From: Peptococcaceae bacterium 1198_IL3148
Lineage (GTDB): Bacteria > Bacillota > Desulfotomaculia > Desulfotomaculales > Desulfohalotomaculaceae
DNA length: 64,000 bases
Direction of reading: 5' to 3'
Assembly: GCA_036763105.1 (NCBI GenBank)
Contig: JBAIYS010000005.1
Span: 113,476 to 177,475, forward strand
Part shown: positions 46,212 through 55,370 of the stretch, piece by piece
Layout: every line of letters begins with the position of its first letter
Position numbering within the stretch: position 1 is the stretch's first letter
Program-made: the position numbers and the translations under genes
The notes under the pieces: model-generated
Databases searched by the model: none
Seen by the model: the letters and a program-made list of their open reading frames with translations, nothing else
Told to the model about the DNA's origin: nothing

Positions 46212-47571
46212 CTTGTTTCCCCCTATATAAACTGTTGCCATTGCTAGCTGTCAAATTATAGGCACAAAAAGGAATGATATCACCTTGGGGGCTGACGATG
46301 TGAATGCAACAATCCCGCACCCGTTCTATATCTAGGTTCCATACATCTTGAAAGGCCATTCCTGAGATGGTAAAGGAATGAGTCTTTACCCGCTGCAGAA
46401 ATACATCCCAGCCGCCAAAATCAATTGGTTTGTTAATCTTTACCTCTGGGTAAGACCAATATTTAGACACAAATTGCCGCGCCTTTTTAGAACCCTCTGC
46501 CGCCATCTCAATACTGCTACCGCAACAACTGGATTTGTTTTTTGACCAACACATCAGTTGGCCGTCGGGCATTAACACAAAGTTGCCGTGAAATGAACAG
46601 AGAGCATTTTCGCACCCCGGCGGTAGAAAATTATCTGGCGCTGTCAATCCCGCCGTTTGCTCACAAATACTACTAATTACCTCTGGTATGGTGATGCGCT
46701 GCTCATCCTTTGGTGGTTCTGGATAGCGGCCGAAATAACTGACCGGTTGGAAATGCACTCCCCTGACACCGGGGGCATACTCCAGGGCAAAGCGAATAAT
46801 GTCACCAATATTGTCGGTGTTAACCCCTGGCACCAGCGTTGGTACTAACACCACGCCAATGTTTTCGGCAAGGCAATTTTCTATGGCAGTAATTTTCTCG
46901 GCCAAAAGCTGGCGCCCCCTTAATGCTTGATAAATGCTGTCTTTAGTACCGTCAAATTGTAAAAAAATAGAGGCCAGACCAGCTGCCCTTAATTCTTTAA
47001 TATAATTTTTGTCCTGGGCCAAGCGAAGACCATTGGTATTTAGTTGGATAAAATTAAAGCCCATTTGCCGTCCCATGGCCACTATTGGCGCCAAGTCATT
47101 TCGTACAGTGGGTTCGCCACCGGAAATTTGCACGTTGTACGGTCCACCGGCAGCCAATAATTTCTGATACCACCCCTTAATGACCGTTATGTCCGGATCA
47201 TCCCTTTGGTCGGGGCTGGCATCGGCAAAGCAAAAACTACAGTTTAAATTACAGCGGTGGGTCACTTCCAATAAAGCGGTGCAGGTGTGCTGTCGATGGT
47301 CTGCACATAAACCACAGTCAAAGGGGCACCCTTTATCCACCTCGGTAAAGCACACTTTTGGGGCAGAGGGAATTTTAGGACGTTTCCAAGATTGATATTC
47401 CGGTTGCCCCCGCCACAGCACCACTTGAAAAAAACCGTGTTTCGGGCAAGCTTTTTCCATATATACATTTTGCCCCCGCAGCACTTTATAGGCTGTTAAC
47501 TTCTGTAGGCAGTGGGGGCAAAGACTTTCGATGGTTTCGATGATTTCCCCCTTATCTTTAATCATTGCCAT
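46162..47571 (-). CDS. Radical SAM protein of the aldehyde oxidoreductase island (TrsS-like)
   Basis: The SAM cluster motif CNLNCSFCFADASP lies around residue 108; the 469-aa protein also has an N-terminal CPHC/CPKHG zinc-like pair, a second CPFDCGLCADH motif (about 82) and C-terminal Cys clusters (CENALCSFHG, SSCCGSS, DCCIHIVSPQGDIIPFCAYNLT). This multi-cluster layout resembles the MoaA-like family that includes tetraether-lipid-synthase-type enzymes. Selenoprotein versions of this island protein are known; here the positions are Cys. The start is uncertain (47565, 47571 or 47574; no strong ribosome site), consistent with coupling to the upstream gene. Reaction unknown. Confidence 0.8.
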   Translation of the reverse strand: MAMIKDKGEIIETIESLCPHCLQKLTAYKVLRGQNVYMEKACPKHGFFQVVLWRGQPEYQSWKRPKIPSAPKVCFTEVDKGCPFDCGLCADHRQHTCTALLEVTHRCNLNCSFCFADASPDQRDDPDITVIKGWYQKLLAAGGPYNVQISGGEPTVRNDLAPIVAMGRQMGFNFIQLNTNGLRLAQDKNYIKELRAAGLASIFLQFDGTKDSIYQALRGRQLLAEKITAIENCLAENIGVVLVPTLVPGVNTDNIGDIIRFALEYAPGVRGVHFQPVSYFGRYPEPPKDEQRITIPEVISSICEQTAGLTAPDNFLPPGCENALCSFHGNFVLMPDGQLMCWSKNKSSCCGSSIEMAAEGSKKARQFVSKYWSYPEVKINKPIDFGGWDVFLQRVKTHSFTISGMAFQDVWNLDIERVRDCCIHIVSPQGDIIPFCAYNLTASNGNSLYRGKQDGDNSVGQLDSKKNRV

Positions 47572-47980
47572 CACCGGTCAAACTAATGTCTTGTTGCTCT
47601 AAAATCTCTTTCACTTTATCAAAGGTTAAGGCTACGATAGCCCCACATTTGGCAATATCTTGTTTCTGCTTGGGATCATCACCAATAATATCATAGCAGT
47701 TAATACTTGGGTGTTGCTGCTCAAACCAAGCCACCAATTCATCTATCATTAGGTATAACCTAGGATTGTCAGCGGCATACAGGCTGAGCAAACATACCCC
47801 ACCGGTCAGTGCCCCACAGATTCTGCCGGTAAAACCCAATCCCCCGGCTAAACCACTGCTAGCCCGGATTAAATCAGGGTTATCCTTTCCCTGCAGTTCC
47901 AGACCCAGTTGTAATAAAATTTGACTACATTTAAGCCCCTGCTGAGCCAGTTCAAACATGCGAAAGGTTGTGTCCGCCAT
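47558..47980 (-). CDS. C-GCAxxG-C-C family protein (DVU_1555 type)
   Basis: Small redox-type protein of 140 aa. ATG 47980 follows GGAAGGGGAT. The family signature is spread over CSQILLQLG (about 17), GRICGALTGGVCLLSLY (about 52-68, a GxxCGAxxGG motif), NCYDI (about 94) and KCGAIV (about 110). Such proteins are thought to bind an Fe-S cluster or metal. It is positioned between the methyltransferase and radical SAM genes, overlapping both, so it is probably a partner in the same uncharacterised step. Confidence 0.85.
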   Translation of the reverse strand: MADTTFRMFELAQQGLKCSQILLQLGLELQGKDNPDLIRASSGLAGGLGFTGRICGALTGGVCLLSLYAADNPRLYLMIDELVAWFEQQHPSINCYDIIGDDPKQKQDIAKCGAIVALTFDKVKEILEQQDISLTGDGND

Positions 47981-48713
47981 GGCTATCCCCTTCCTCTTTG
48001 GTAGCAATAAGTAAAAAGTATCCTAGTTTTACTTGTTGCAATGTATTTTGTATTTTTTGGGCTCGCTGGCAGCCCCCCAACATTTGGCACCAAAATTCAT
48101 TCATTGAGCCGTGGGTAAAAATTAAATGTACCATCAACTCTTTTAACAATTGGGTATGGTCTTGCCAAAGCTCTATTTTAAAGCCTGCATCGGTCATCAG
48201 CTTTAACCAGGCAGACCTTTGCTTGGCACCGCTCAGACAAGTGCTGGCATCATCATGCCAATGGACGCTGATGTCCTCGCTTCTGATGTATATATCCGAG
48301 ACGATTAATTTACCCTGGGGCTTTAACACCCGGTGCACTTGCTTTAAACAAAGCTGTAGGTCGGACATAAGTGACAGCGTGCATTCAGCGATGACACCGT
48401 CCATTTCACTGTCATTAAAGTTTAGGCATTCTCCAGTGCCCTCAAATATCGGCAAGTTGGCATTTCGCTTTTTGCCGCTGGCCAGCATTACTGGAGAGGG
48501 ATCTATGCCCACCACTTGTAGGTGGTATTGATTGATTAGGCGTTCCACTGTGGCGCCGTTGCCACAACCGACATCCAATAGCTTTGCCCCGGCTGGAAAA
48601 GCACAGATGGTCATCGCCCGATCGGTAAGCGTAAACCCGCCGGGCCTTACGGTGCTACCGGTAACCTGCTGAATGGTTTCGCTTTCGTATATCCGACAGC
48701 TTTCCTTGGCCAT
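47952..48713 (-). CDS. SAM-dependent methyltransferase (DVU_1556 type)
   Basis: Class I methyltransferase of 253 aa with LLDVGCGNGATVERL (about 45-58), GIDPSPVML (about 70) and a GKLIVSDIYIR strand (about 133). ATG 48713 overlaps the stop of the CxxC protein (TAATG). A YESETIQQVTGSTVRPGGF N-terminal motif is not general for methyltransferases and looks subfamily-specific. The substrate is unknown; its fixed place in the molybdenum island suggests modification of a cofactor or a small metabolite. Confidence 0.85.
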   Translation of the reverse strand: MAKESCRIYESETIQQVTGSTVRPGGFTLTDRAMTICAFPAGAKLLDVGCGNGATVERLINQYHLQVVGIDPSPVMLASGKKRNANLPIFEGTGECLNFNDSEMDGVIAECTLSLMSDLQLCLKQVHRVLKPQGKLIVSDIYIRSEDISVHWHDDASTCLSGAKQRSAWLKLMTDAGFKIELWQDHTQLLKELMVHLIFTHGSMNEFWCQMLGGCQRAQKIQNTLQQVKLGYFLLIATKEEGDSHGGHNLSHV

Positions 48714-48925
48714 TATTTATCCTCCAAACTTCTTTCCACTTCGGCCATTTTACCCAACGCCAAGTCTTCGGTGATTAGCACCAATCCACATTGAGGGCAT
48801 TTCAGTAGTTCCACCGGAAAAGAGCCCCCCAGGTAACTGACGTTAACCTTACCCAATTCTAACTGGCAATTACATTTGGCACAGCGCCAAGGGGTGTTAG
48901 TATTTTCTATCGGTCTATAGCTCAT
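48713..48925 (-). CDS. Small CxxC redox/zinc protein (DVU_1557 type)
   Basis: A 70-aa protein from ATG 48925 (GGATGTGA upstream) with two pairs, CAKCNCQLEL (about 16-19) and LKCPQCGLVL (about 43-46), a rubredoxin- or zinc-ribbon-like layout. It lies between the flavin/Fe-S oxidoreductase and methyltransferase genes with overlapping stops. It may carry electrons or bind metal for the island enzymes. Confidence 0.8.
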   Translation of the reverse strand: MSYRPIENTNTPWRCAKCNCQLELGKVNVSYLGGSFPVELLKCPQCGLVLITEDLALGKMAEVERSLEDK

Positions 48926-48936
48926 AAATTCACATC

Positions 48937-51219
48937 CTAACCTAGGTGCATGCGATGGCAATATGCATTGTAAATTCTAAATCCATCATTGTTAGCAGCA
49001 TATTCAACCCAATAGGTAATGTTTTCATTTCTATGTCCTGCCAAAAATCTGCCGGTATCAGGGTTGATAAATTTCTCGCCACTTTTCTCCGCTGATTCAA
49101 TGGTTTTTTGAATATCTTCCTTCAGTATAAATCTTTGGCGTATAAGTTGCTGCACGTCTTCATCAATATAAAGTTTTATTTTTTCGTAACTAGCCATTTG
49201 TTCCATTTTTTCTCCCCAATAAATAGCCAATAGTTTTTGTTTCAACAGCGTTCTGTTTTCCCGCCTCATAGAATAATCCACCGCTTCATTGTTGTCATCT
49301 ATATTTTCGGGATAGATTAAGTCCAACAGGTGATAGGTTTTTTTGCCTTGGGAAATAAAGAAATCTCGACACATGGCACAGTAAGTTAAATAATCACTGT
49401 TGCTTTCATTAATGCAACTGTCAATCACCTTATTTGTTAAAGGTGGGTTAGAGGCATACATTAAGCCACCGTAACCGCAGCATTTAGTCTGTTCCCGATT
49501 ATATGCCAGTTCCTCTATTTCACAACCGAGTTTTTCAGCCAAGTTGCGTACACTTTGATGAATTTGTGGTTGCTCCCTGGTGGCACAGGGATCGTGCAGT
49601 GCTAATTTTAACAAATTACCATTTTTGTTTTGTTCTGGCAACCCAATTTGGTCCAGCACTTCCCACAACGATAGCAACTTCACCTGGGGCAGATTTTCTT
49701 TGATTGTTTTATAGCAGGTGGGACAGGCGGCAATAATTTGCGGACAACCCAGTGCCTGCCACTGATCTTCTATTTCCTTTAGCAACGTCTGAAACAGTTG
49801 CTGTTCACCAGCCCAGTCCGCTGGCACTCCACAGCACCGCAACATCATCCCGACACCGCCAGTTAGTTTTTGTTGCAGGTACCCATAAACCTTTATCACC
49901 TGCTCAGGGGAAGAGGCACTGAGTTGACAGCCTGGAAAAAGGGCATATTTACTGGTCTCCATCCCCGGCTGATTTCTATTTAATGCAAATTTTTTGCTGT
50001 TGTTAAACTTTAAATCCCGCAGGGGAAAATCAAAGGCTGACGGTGGCATTTTGCCCCGCTGCACCATGTTGTAACGGGCATTTCTGCATAGGGTTCCCAT
50101 ATCAAAGTCATTTGGACAAACAGTGGCACACAATCCACATAAATTACAAGAGTTAATCATTTTATTGGCATAGTGCAAACCCATAACAATGGATTCATTA
50201 TTATATATTTCTCGCACATATTTTTTGGGATAGCCATTGTAATGGTCCAAAAAAGCACAGCCTTTAACACATTCCAGACATTGACACTGTAAGCACCTTC
50301 TTGCCTCTGCCACTGCTTCTGCCTTATTGTAACCGTCCATATCCTTCATGGGCACCTTGGGTAACGGCGTTATCCCTTTAGTATTGGTATAGAGACGGGT
50401 TTGGTAAGGGCCCTCATTGGTACGTCCCGCAGTTAACGACACCCTCTGGATGTGGCGGTCAATGGAAGTGGCAGCTTTGCGTCCCCATGCCACCGACAGA
50501 ATGGAAGAATACCTTGACCCAGCGTCAATCATGCTACCACCGGCAAATACTCCTGCATGCTGGGTCGCTAAAGTAAAGTCGTCCACTTGTAAATCTAAGG
50601 CAAGAGCTTTTTGGTTACCCAAACCAAGGTAAATGGCATCGTATTCATTAATTAATTCCGGTAAAAAAACATCTTTTCCCAAGCTGGTATTAAGTCTTAA
50701 GTCGATATTCATTTTATTCAACACAGCCAAATCGGCATTGATCATTTGTTCCGTCAATACATTGCCCAAGTATGACCATACTTTACCACCCAACACCGCC
50801 AAGGCTTCAAAAATTACAACTGCATACCCCTTCTTAGCCAAGTCATATGCGGCTGTAAGTCCGCTTAAACCACCGCCAATCACTGCCACCCGTTTGTTCC
50901 TTTTTGGTAGGGGTGTTGCTTTGGGCGCGGTTAAATAATCATTGTTAACACAAAATTTTTCTAATTCACCAATGGATAACGGCTCCCCCGCTTGCTGCCG
51001 CTTGCAGTGGTTTTCACAGGGGCGGTCACAAATATTGACCACAATTCTGGGGAAGGGTATTTTCTTTTGCAATATGGTGGTGGCTGCATGAAAATCCTCT
51101 TTAGCCACGGCGGCGGTAAAACTACGGACATCGACATGTACCGGACAAGTAGCGGTACAGGCAGGAGGGTGCTCTTGGATACACTTGTTTTCCCATTCCC
51201 TTAATTCTCTTTGTTCCAT
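48937..51219 (-). CDS. Pyridine nucleotide-disulfide oxidoreductase with Fe-S and CCG domains (DVU_1558 type)
   Basis: A 760-aa fusion. Residues 1-100 are a GltD-like Fe-S entry (ACTATCPVHVDVRSF; CDRPCENHCKR), about 105-260 an FAD-binding Rossmann fold (RVAVIGGGLSGLTAAYDLAKKGY), about 320-390 two ferredoxin clusters (CLQCQCLECVKGC; CNLCGLCATVCP), and about 415-640 a HdrB-type CCG region (FPGCQLSASSP, CCGVPADW, CPTCYKT, CCGYGGLMYAS). The tail is a helical all-cytoplasmic domain. It is expected to pass electrons between NAD(P)H, Fe-S carriers and a thiol or the Mo enzyme. It follows the mop gene and is a core member of the island. Confidence 0.85.
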   Translation of the reverse strand: MEQRELREWENKCIQEHPPACTATCPVHVDVRSFTAAVAKEDFHAATTILQKKIPFPRIVVNICDRPCENHCKRQQAGEPLSIGELEKFCVNNDYLTAPKATPLPKRNKRVAVIGGGLSGLTAAYDLAKKGYAVVIFEALAVLGGKVWSYLGNVLTEQMINADLAVLNKMNIDLRLNTSLGKDVFLPELINEYDAIYLGLGNQKALALDLQVDDFTLATQHAGVFAGGSMIDAGSRYSSILSVAWGRKAATSIDRHIQRVSLTAGRTNEGPYQTRLYTNTKGITPLPKVPMKDMDGYNKAEAVAEARRCLQCQCLECVKGCAFLDHYNGYPKKYVREIYNNESIVMGLHYANKMINSCNLCGLCATVCPNDFDMGTLCRNARYNMVQRGKMPPSAFDFPLRDLKFNNSKKFALNRNQPGMETSKYALFPGCQLSASSPEQVIKVYGYLQQKLTGGVGMMLRCCGVPADWAGEQQLFQTLLKEIEDQWQALGCPQIIAACPTCYKTIKENLPQVKLLSLWEVLDQIGLPEQNKNGNLLKLALHDPCATREQPQIHQSVRNLAEKLGCEIEELAYNREQTKCCGYGGLMYASNPPLTNKVIDSCINESNSDYLTYCAMCRDFFISQGKKTYHLLDLIYPENIDDNNEAVDYSMRRENRTLLKQKLLAIYWGEKMEQMASYEKIKLYIDEDVQQLIRQRFILKEDIQKTIESAEKSGEKFINPDTGRFLAGHRNENITYWVEYAANNDGFRIYNAYCHRMHLG

Positions 51220-51252
51220 ACCTGATCACCCGTTTCAATTATTGATGGGTTA

Positions 51253-51279
51253 GGGGCGAGCCTGAAAAGGCTCGCTCCC
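51253..51279 (-). other. Strong hairpin between mop and the next gene
   Basis: An 11-bp stem (51253-51263 / 51268-51278, one G-U pair) without a T-run in the 71-base gap after mop. It suggests RNA processing or 3'-end protection giving more MOP than downstream products. Confidence 0.55.
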
Positions 51280-51290
51280 TGATAGATAAG

Positions 51291-54017
51291 TTAGTTAGCT
51301 GCTTTTGCTTTTAACCCAGCCAACACTTTTTCTGGTAACGCTGGCAACTCGGTAATTCTCACACCGCAAGCCCGATAAATGGCGTTAATTATGGCAGCGT
51401 GAGGACTGGTCAGCGGCATTTCCCCAACGCCGGAGGCGCCAAAGGGACCCAATGGCCGTGGAGTTTCCACATAAATGATTTCCATATTATCTGGTACATC
51501 TTTAATGTATGGTAAACCGCAGTTCTGTAACGTGGTGTGCTTATTCAAATCCTCAAAGTCTTCAGATAAGGCAAAACCAAGGGCTTGAGTCATACCACCA
51601 TAAATTTGACCGTCCACCACCAGTTTGTTCATTACAGTACCCACATCGGCCACGCAGGTTAGTTTTAATACCTGGGTTTTACCGGTATTAATATCAACTT
51701 CCACTTCAGCCATGAATACACCATACATATAAGTTGGGAAAGGATTGCCTTGGGCATTTTCGTCACAATCTGTGCATGGGGCAGTAAATTTACCAGTATA
51801 ACTCACCGGAATGTTTTCCGCCACCATTTCATCGTAGGTTCTGTAACTGCCATCTGCTTTCTTCATGGCTGCCACCAGTGCTTCGCATGCATTCTTAATG
51901 GCGTTACCAACGGCTACTTGGGAACGACTGCCGCCGGCTGGACCACCGTTTGGACATTTTGAAGTATCGTTCAATACCAACTTAATTTGATCTGGCTTTA
52001 AACCAATTTCCCTTAATACTTCATGGGAGGTAACAACACAACCCATATCGGCACCTTGACCATGGTCATGCCAAGTGGCGTAAAGAGTTACTCCCTCTGG
52101 GGTCAGCTCTACCCGAACTTCGGCACTGTCGGCGCCGTCCAAGCCACAACCGTAGACACCAATGGCGATACCAACGCCACGTTTTTTATCAGCGGTGGAC
52201 TCTTTCTCTGCCCGGGCCAATGCCTCTTTATATAATGGACGCATTTTGTCTAACATTTCCGGCAGGCTGTAAACATCCGGTTCACAACCGGTTGGGGTGG
52301 TGGCTCCTGGACGGTAAACGTTCTTATAACGCAGCTCCAGTGGGTCAATACCAAGTTTTTCTGCCAATTCATCCATCAGTACCTCAGATGGGAATTCGCT
52401 TTCCGGTGCTCCATAACCCCTAAAGGCAGCACCCCAAGCATGGTTGGTACATACTGTGCGACCGATACCGCGAATATTGGGAATATCATAACCGGCAGCA
52501 ATATATTGGTTACCCCGCAGTGTCAACAGGTCACCAAATTCTGAGTAAGGGCCATGGTCCACAGAAAAATCGTATTCCATACCCAACAACTTACCATCCT
52601 GATCAGCAGCATATCTTAAGTGGGTCCAGAAGGGAGACCGCTTACCAGTATAGGTAATTTGCTGATACATATCAAAGTTTAAGTAAACCGGTCTTTGGGT
52701 AGCCATGCAAGCAATCCCTAACAGTGCCTCGTTAGTGGGGCTAAATTTGTAACCAAAGGTACCTCCAGCCGGGTTCTGTACCATCACCAATTTTTCCGGT
52801 TCAATTCCCATACCGGGAGCAATCATGGCAGCGTGCAAATGCAAGCCAATACTCTTGGAATGAATTACCAAGCGACCTTCATCATCATAGTAGGCAAAAC
52901 CGCAATCCGGCTCTATTGGCAAGTGAGGTTGACGGCTGGTATAAAAATCATCCTCTACCACCACAGCGGCCTTTTCGAAAATTGCTTTAGTATCTTCACC
53001 TTTAACAGTCTTTTGTTCAAAGTAAACGTTTGGTGTTCCTGGGTGAATTTCAATGGCATCATCGGCCATGGCTGCTGGAGCGCTCATATAGGTCGGCAGT
53101 TCTTCCAGTTCCACCTTCACCTTTTCTGCAGCCGCCTTGGCATGGGCTTCGGTGTCGGCACAAACAATGGCAATGGCATCACCATATTGGAATACTTTGG
53201 TATCACAAAGGATTGGTCTATCCCAACCATCCCCTTTGTTGCTGGGGAAGGTGATTAAACCGGTAATGCGGTTCTTGCCCTTAACGTCTTTGTGGGTAAC
53301 TACTTTAAATACACCTGGCATAGCTTCTGCTTCAGTGGTGTCTATGGAAAGAATATTGGCATGGGATACTTTGGCTTGGACTAAAGCCAATTTCAAAGTG
53401 TTTTCTGGCAATTTGTGCAGGTGATCTGCGCCGTAATCTAAGGCACCTGTAACTTTAGCAATGGCACTGGGACGTGGATAGTTGCCACCTTTAATCCTAT
53501 TGTCCTCTGGCAATTTATAGGCTAGGTCTTTCTTTGTAATTTCGCCCCGCAGCACCCGAGCAGCATCCATTACTGCATCCACCAGCGGTTTGTAACCGGT
53601 ACAACGGCAAGCATTGCGGTGCTTTTGGAACCAATCCCGCACATCTTCCCTGGTGGGGTTTGGGTTGGTGTCCAACAATCCCTTGGCTGAAACGATAAAA
53701 CCAGGACTGCAGAATCCACACTGGGCTCCGCCATGTACTGCCCAAGCCAATTGAATGGCGTGCAAGTCGTCAGGGGTGCCAATACCTTCAATGGTGGTAA
53801 TGTTAGCCCCGTCAGGAACTCTTTTCATCAGGGTGACACATGAGCGGATAACTTTTCCGTCCATAATTACCGAACAAGCCCCGCATTGGCCTTTATTGCA
53901 GCCAATTTTAGTTCCGGTAAGTCCCAGTTGGTTGCGGATAACGTCGGCCAGCGTTGCATTGGGTTCAACAACTACCGTCTTTACCGCACCGTTAAGCATA
54001 ATAGATTTGTTAATCAC
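51291..54017 (-). CDS. mop: Molybdopterin-dependent aldehyde oxidoreductase (MOP type)
   Basis: Oxidises aldehydes to carboxylic acids at a Mo-MCD centre. The 908-aa length and cysteine positions match the Desulfovibrio gigas enzyme: the plant-type [2Fe-2S] ligands C40, C45, C48, C60 and the second cluster C100, C103, C137, C139. The Mo domain has GGTFGYKFSP (about 420), AFRGYGAPES (about 530), GQGADMGCVV (about 645) and the catalytic Glu in GASGVGEMPLTSP (about 869). No FAD domain is present, so electrons leave to ferredoxin or flavodoxin-type acceptors. GTG 54017 follows AAGGAGG. Encoded between the MoeA-like gene and accessory genes, under tandem riboswitches. Confidence 0.95.
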   Translation of the reverse strand: MINKSIMLNGAVKTVVVEPNATLADVIRNQLGLTGTKIGCNKGQCGACSVIMDGKVIRSCVTLMKRVPDGANITTIEGIGTPDDLHAIQLAWAVHGGAQCGFCSPGFIVSAKGLLDTNPNPTREDVRDWFQKHRNACRCTGYKPLVDAVMDAARVLRGEITKKDLAYKLPEDNRIKGGNYPRPSAIAKVTGALDYGADHLHKLPENTLKLALVQAKVSHANILSIDTTEAEAMPGVFKVVTHKDVKGKNRITGLITFPSNKGDGWDRPILCDTKVFQYGDAIAIVCADTEAHAKAAAEKVKVELEELPTYMSAPAAMADDAIEIHPGTPNVYFEQKTVKGEDTKAIFEKAAVVVEDDFYTSRQPHLPIEPDCGFAYYDDEGRLVIHSKSIGLHLHAAMIAPGMGIEPEKLVMVQNPAGGTFGYKFSPTNEALLGIACMATQRPVYLNFDMYQQITYTGKRSPFWTHLRYAADQDGKLLGMEYDFSVDHGPYSEFGDLLTLRGNQYIAAGYDIPNIRGIGRTVCTNHAWGAAFRGYGAPESEFPSEVLMDELAEKLGIDPLELRYKNVYRPGATTPTGCEPDVYSLPEMLDKMRPLYKEALARAEKESTADKKRGVGIAIGVYGCGLDGADSAEVRVELTPEGVTLYATWHDHGQGADMGCVVTSHEVLREIGLKPDQIKLVLNDTSKCPNGGPAGGSRSQVAVGNAIKNACEALVAAMKKADGSYRTYDEMVAENIPVSYTGKFTAPCTDCDENAQGNPFPTYMYGVFMAEVEVDINTGKTQVLKLTCVADVGTVMNKLVVDGQIYGGMTQALGFALSEDFEDLNKHTTLQNCGLPYIKDVPDNMEIIYVETPRPLGPFGASGVGEMPLTSPHAAIINAIYRACGVRITELPALPEKVLAGLKAKAAN

Positions 54018-54080
54018 CAGTTTAGCCTCCTTAACATATATTTTATTTTCAAGGTCGCTGACCTTAAAAAAATGTAAACT

Positions 54081-55106
54081 TTAGCTTCCTTTGCCGAAGG
54101 CACAATCGGGATAGCGGCATTCCTTACAGGTAGAGCAAAGACCGCCATGGGCAAACAGAGCAATATCACGCCGGGTTAGCTTTTCCCCTGCCAATAGCCG
54201 TGGCATCACTAAGTCAAAAATGCTGGAACGGTGATACATCACACAGCCGGGTAACCCCAGGATGGGCACATCGCCAATGTAAGCCAGCATAAACATCGCT
54301 CCCGGTAAAGTGGGTGCACCGTAAGTGACAATCTCTCCACCAGCCGCCCTAATTCCTGCCGGAGACACATCATCAGGGTCCACAGACATGCCGCCGGTAA
54401 CGGTGATCACTTCGACACCGGCCGCTAAAAAATTATTTATGGCCGTCACAATCATTTCTACACTGTCTGAAACCAACGTTTGTCCAATCACTTCACTGCC
54501 CCATTGCTGCATTTTTTGCCGAATAACCGGGCCAAACTTGTCCTGTATGCGCCCATGATAGACTTCACTGCCCGTTGTTACCACACCCACCTTACAGGGC
54601 TTTAGTGGCTTAACCTCCACAATTGGATAGTTTATTCGACAAATTTCCTCAACTTTCTGAATATTAGTGCTAGCAGTGGCCAATGGTATAATCCTGGTGC
54701 CAGCCAAATTTTTACCTTCGTTAACCACTTGGTTGTTATGTATAGTGGCAAACATAGTGTCTTCAATGGAATTAATTTGGTATAATGCCTCAACGTTTAT
54801 TTTTAATAATCCTTTTGTGGCTGCAATAAGACTTACCTTGCCTTCGCTTGGTTCGGCAAGGGTTACTCCAGCACCCGCTGCCGCCCGGGCAATCCTAAGG
54901 GCAGCTTCATCTTCATGCACCATTCCATCCCGTAAATCCATCACATACAAGTGTTCTTTTCCAATATCCAGTAACCGGGGTATGTCCTCTGGCTGAATGA
55001 TATGCCCCTTTTTAAAGGCTCGGCCTTTAAATTTACCTGGGATTATTTGGGTGATGTCATGGCACAGTACAGTTCCCACCGCTTCTTCCACTGGCAAAAC
55101 TTTCAT
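54081..55106 (-). CDS. MoeA-like molybdopterin-binding protein with C-terminal Cys motif
   Basis: 341 aa from ATG 55106 (AAAGGAGATG upstream; the frame open to 55214 is riboswitch leader). The N-terminus LPVEEAVGTVLCHDITQIIPG resembles MoeA domains, and the MoCF-binding core shows VGVVTTGSEVYHGRIQD (about 175) and VTGGMSVDPDDVSPAGI (about 235). The C-terminus adds CSTCKECRYPDCAFG, a Fe-S- or zinc-type cluster not found in standard MoeA. It probably handles molybdopterin or molybdate for the MOP operon it heads. It is directly downstream of tandem aptamers. Confidence 0.85.
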   Translation of the reverse strand: MKVLPVEEAVGTVLCHDITQIIPGKFKGRAFKKGHIIQPEDIPRLLDIGKEHLYVMDLRDGMVHEDEAALRIARAAAGAGVTLAEPSEGKVSLIAATKGLLKINVEALYQINSIEDTMFATIHNNQVVNEGKNLAGTRIIPLATASTNIQKVEEICRINYPIVEVKPLKPCKVGVVTTGSEVYHGRIQDKFGPVIRQKMQQWGSEVIGQTLVSDSVEMIVTAINNFLAAGVEVITVTGGMSVDPDDVSPAGIRAAGGEIVTYGAPTLPGAMFMLAYIGDVPILGLPGCVMYHRSSIFDLVMPRLLAGEKLTRRDIALFAHGGLCSTCKECRYPDCAFGKGS

Positions 55107-55138
55107 CAAAGCATCTCCTTTATCCAACCAAGAATAGT

Positions 55139-55183
55139 ATAAAAAAACACAAGCCAAGGTGCGGATACAACAGCACCTTGGCT
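55139..55183 (-). terminator. Terminator of riboswitch copy B
   Basis: Minus-strand stem AAGCCAAGGTGC (55183-55172) / GCACCTTGGCTT (55161-55150) followed by GTGTTTTTTT. It sits 33 bases before the MoeA-like start. The CTTGG just upstream of it could pair with the first arm as an antiterminator. Confidence 0.88.
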
Positions 55184-55202
55184 TAACACCAAGTTCAACT
55201 GT

Positions 55203-55294
55203 GCCCCTTTCCACACCGGGAGGCTTATTGGTTTCCCAATAAACCCTATCGTCCTAACAGCCATAGCAAAGCCTTAGCCTGATAGAATCGGAGC
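55203..55294 (-). promoter_or_regulatory. Moco/Tuco-type riboswitch aptamer (copy B, gene-proximal)
   Basis: Begins GCTCCGATT (55294), has GGACGATAGGGTT, a GGGAAAC-closed hairpin, AGCCTCCCGGTGTGG and ends AAAGGGGC (55203), closing on the first CTCC. Together with terminator B it forms a complete switch. It shares long identical blocks with copy C, indicating tandem duplication. Confidence 0.75.
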
Positions 55295-55314
55295 AATATT
55301 AAATTAATAACAAT

Positions 55315-55352
55315 AAAAGCCAAGGTGCGGATAGCAATAGCACCTTGGCTTT
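55315..55352 (-). terminator. Terminator of riboswitch copy C
   Basis: Same hairpin as terminator B (AAAGCCAAGGTGC / GCACCTTGGCTTTT) with tail ATTGTTATT, located between aptamers C and B. Confidence 0.83.
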
Positions 55353-55370
55353 AACACCAAGTTCAACTGA

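Noticed and set aside
46162..47571. Selenocysteine in the radical SAM protein
   Set aside because: The frame has no internal TGA; the positions used by Sec in some homologs are Cys here.
54081..55214. N-terminal extension of the MoeA-like protein to 55214
   Set aside because: The extra 36 codons cover the riboswitch terminator; a good ribosome site precedes ATG 55106.
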